From assembly GCF_963678795.1 (NCBI RefSeq), contig NZ_OY787452.1:248001-312000 (forward strand): a stretch of 64,000 bases of DNA. Direction: 5' to 3'. Position 1 is the first letter of the stretch. Every line of letters begins with the position of its first letter. Under the pieces are notes generated by a model. The model was not told the DNA's origin, made no database searches, and worked only from the letters and a program-made list of their open reading frames with translations. The translations under genes and the position numbers were made by a program. This DNA is from an uncultured Methanoregula sp. (GTDB lineage Archaea > Halobacteriota > Methanomicrobia > Methanomicrobiales > Methanospirillaceae). This document shows, piece after piece, positions 62,690-64,000 of the stretch.

Positions 62690-64000
62690 TCACCTTCCCC
62701 TGCGCCACATACCCGGAGGTATGCTGATCTCGAACCGGGCTCCTTTGCCAAAAGATCCCGTCTCATGTATTTCAAGACCGGTGATCGCTAGGATCTCTCC
62801 TGTCAGGAAAAGACCAAAACCGGTATTTTTCCCGACACCCTTCTCAAAAATACTGTCCCGTATGTCATCAGGAACACCGACACCGTTATCCTCTATGACA
62901 AGGGTTCCGCGTGTACCGCTCACGGTGAATGACAGGGTTATCCTGCTCGCATTTTCCCCGTGACGCATGGTATTCTCGAAGAGGTTATAGAATGCCAGCA
63001 TCAGCATGGGATCGGCAAAAACCTCATAATCGCCGGTGTCGACAGCGAGAGTGATTCCGTCGGGAAGATTATCACAGGCAGCGATCTTTGCAATGGTAGC
63101 AATGTTCTGCCACACCGGATCGTTCGCCCCCATATCCTGGTAATCCTTGGTGAACCGGATCTGGTCCCCAATCTTCCGGCTCGCGTTCCGGATCTTCCCA
63201 AGCAGGTGGAGCGCTTCGGGATTGTCCCCGATCTTTTTTGCAAGGAATGTGGAGTAGGCATCCTGAGCAAGGAGCTCGTTCACGATGTCGTGCCTGGTGA
63301 TACTTGAGAGGATATTGAGTTTTTCATTGGCTTTCCGGAGAGCCGCCTCTATAAGTTTCCGGGAAGTGATATCCCGCAGCGAGAGGAGCACCGCGCTTTT
63401 CTCTTCAAACGAGATCTTCCTTCCTGTGCATTCGATCCAGATCTCTTTGTGCGAAAAGGTAGTGATCCGGTAGTTCCCGAAAAACGTGTCCGACCCGGTC
63501 TGTATCTGTAAAAAATCGTTACGCGCTTTCTCACGGAATTCCGGCGTCAGTAAATCAAACACGTTGGCCTGTCCCACAAGAGAACGGTACTGGCCGGATT
63601 CGATGATTTCCCCGACCCGGGGGTTTGCGAAAAGGAGGAGGCCGGATACATCAGCGATGATAATGCCATCCAGGGACTGTTCGATGAGGGTGCGGAACTT
63701 CTCTTCGCTCTCAAGAAGGGCTTTTTCCGAGGTTTTTCGCCTTGTGATGTCACGGACGATAGTTACGATACCAATGACCCTGCCGTCGCGGTCTTTCATG
63801 GGGGCTGTGCTTATGGCAACAGGGAAAATGGATCCATCCTTTTTCAGGGTATGGTACTCCTTGCCAAGCGATATCCCCCCCCGGGCAATCAGGGCCGCCA
63901 GGTCCCTGCCAGCCTGTTGCCGCTCCTCATCACTTATCCAGTCCAGGACATTTGTTCCAATCACTTCAGCTGCGGATTCCACGCCGAAAAGCTCGAGTGC
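62690..64000 (-). CDS. PAS-sensor histidine kinase, 5' end beyond the window
   Basis: The frame is open to the window edge, with coding continuing past ATG 63982 (ALELFGVESAAEVIG), so the start lies outside. Visible are the end of one PAS domain, a second PAS (about KTSEKALLESEEKFRTLIEQ onward), and a kinase core with LSSITRHDIVNELLAQD, AFYNLFENTMRHG, IEDNGVGVPDD and TGFGLFLTGEIL. The histidine is in the same motif as in the kinases at 22174 and 48466. Asparagine box and glycine boxes are present, so it should be active. Confidence 0.9.
   Translation of the reverse strand, partial: ALELFGVESAAEVIGTNVLDWISDEERQQAGRDLAALIARGGISLGKEYHTLKKDGSIFPVAISTAPMKDRDGRVIGIVTIVRDITRRKTSEKALLESEEKFRTLIEQSLDGIIIADVSGLLLFANPRVGEIIESGQYRSLVGQANVFDLLTPEFREKARNDFLQIQTGSDTFFGNYRITTFSHKEIWIECTGRKISFEEKSAVLLSLRDITSRKLIEAALRKANEKLNILSSITRHDIVNELLAQDAYSTFLAKKIGDNPEALHLLGKIRNASRKIGDQIRFTKDYQDMGANDPVWQNIATIAKIAACDNLPDGITLAVDTGDYEVFADPMLMLAFYNLFENTMRHGENASRITLSFTVSGTRGTLVIEDNGVGVPDDIRDSIFEKGVGKNTGFGLFLTGEILAITGLEIHETGSFGKGARFEISIPPGMWRRGR

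Overview
The window looks like a methanogenic euryarchaeon of the order Methanomicrobiales (Methanoregula-like). This is inferred from four things: sensor kinases with the 'TRHDIRN' phosphoacceptor motif, TATA-type promoters with purine-rich GGAGG/GGTG Shine-Dalgarno sites, a geranylgeranyl-reductase-family flavoprotein, and a CbiMQO metal transporter next to a DtxR regulator. No rRNA, tRNA, CRISPR array, transposase or methanogenesis gene was recognised.

Layout. 1-4200: end of a kinase, a lone receiver, a PEGA-domain surface protein, an HPr-kinase-like ATPase and an ABC ATPase. 4815-10130: a bacterial-style partner-switching module (STAS proteins, SpoIIE/RsbU phosphatase, RsbW-like kinase) that includes a metallo-beta-lactamase/ATPase-like fusion. 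10292-14550: an accessory stretch with a META-domain lipoprotein-like protein, two AT-rich unknown genes among copies of a small membrane-protein gene, a dispersed repeat, and remnants of a receiver and a PadR-like regulator. 14623-24834: five large signalling proteins, including a four-gene operon of sensor kinases and receivers. 25466-31940: a potassium-uptake operon in which KdpC and KdpA are one polypeptide, followed by KdpB and a KdpD lacking its kinase half. 32082-35531: a small membrane protein, an MFS exporter, and a repeat-rich region ending in a 50-codon gene whose 3' end is tandemly repeated. 35747-39076: an unusual run of coiled-coil, zinc-ribbon, Cdc48-N-like, LEA-like and HdeD-like genes, the best candidate here for an undescribed system. 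39350-43594: an amino-acid decarboxylase/antiporter operon. 43640-48447: membrane proteins, a DUF432-MscS pair, a second HdeD-like protein and a geranylgeranyl-reductase-like enzyme. 48466-54485: a multi-PAS kinase, DedA and a Ca2+-type P-ATPase. 54863-57837: DtxR regulator with a palindromic operator and cbiQ-cbiO-cbiM. 58153-64000: an RNB ribonuclease, CheC, small unknown genes, a YkgJ-type protein, a three-gene membrane operon and the end of another PAS kinase.

How the genes work together. Much of the window is environmental sensing (eight kinases or kinase fragments, three lone or remnant receivers, the partner-switch set) and envelope/ion homeostasis (K+, Ca2+, Co/Ni, mechanosensitive release, acid-type decarboxylation, HdeD-like proteins). 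Assignments rest on motifs read by eye. Starts were moved to internal ATG/GTG/TTG codons where a ribosome-binding site, an operon overlap or a promoter position required it.
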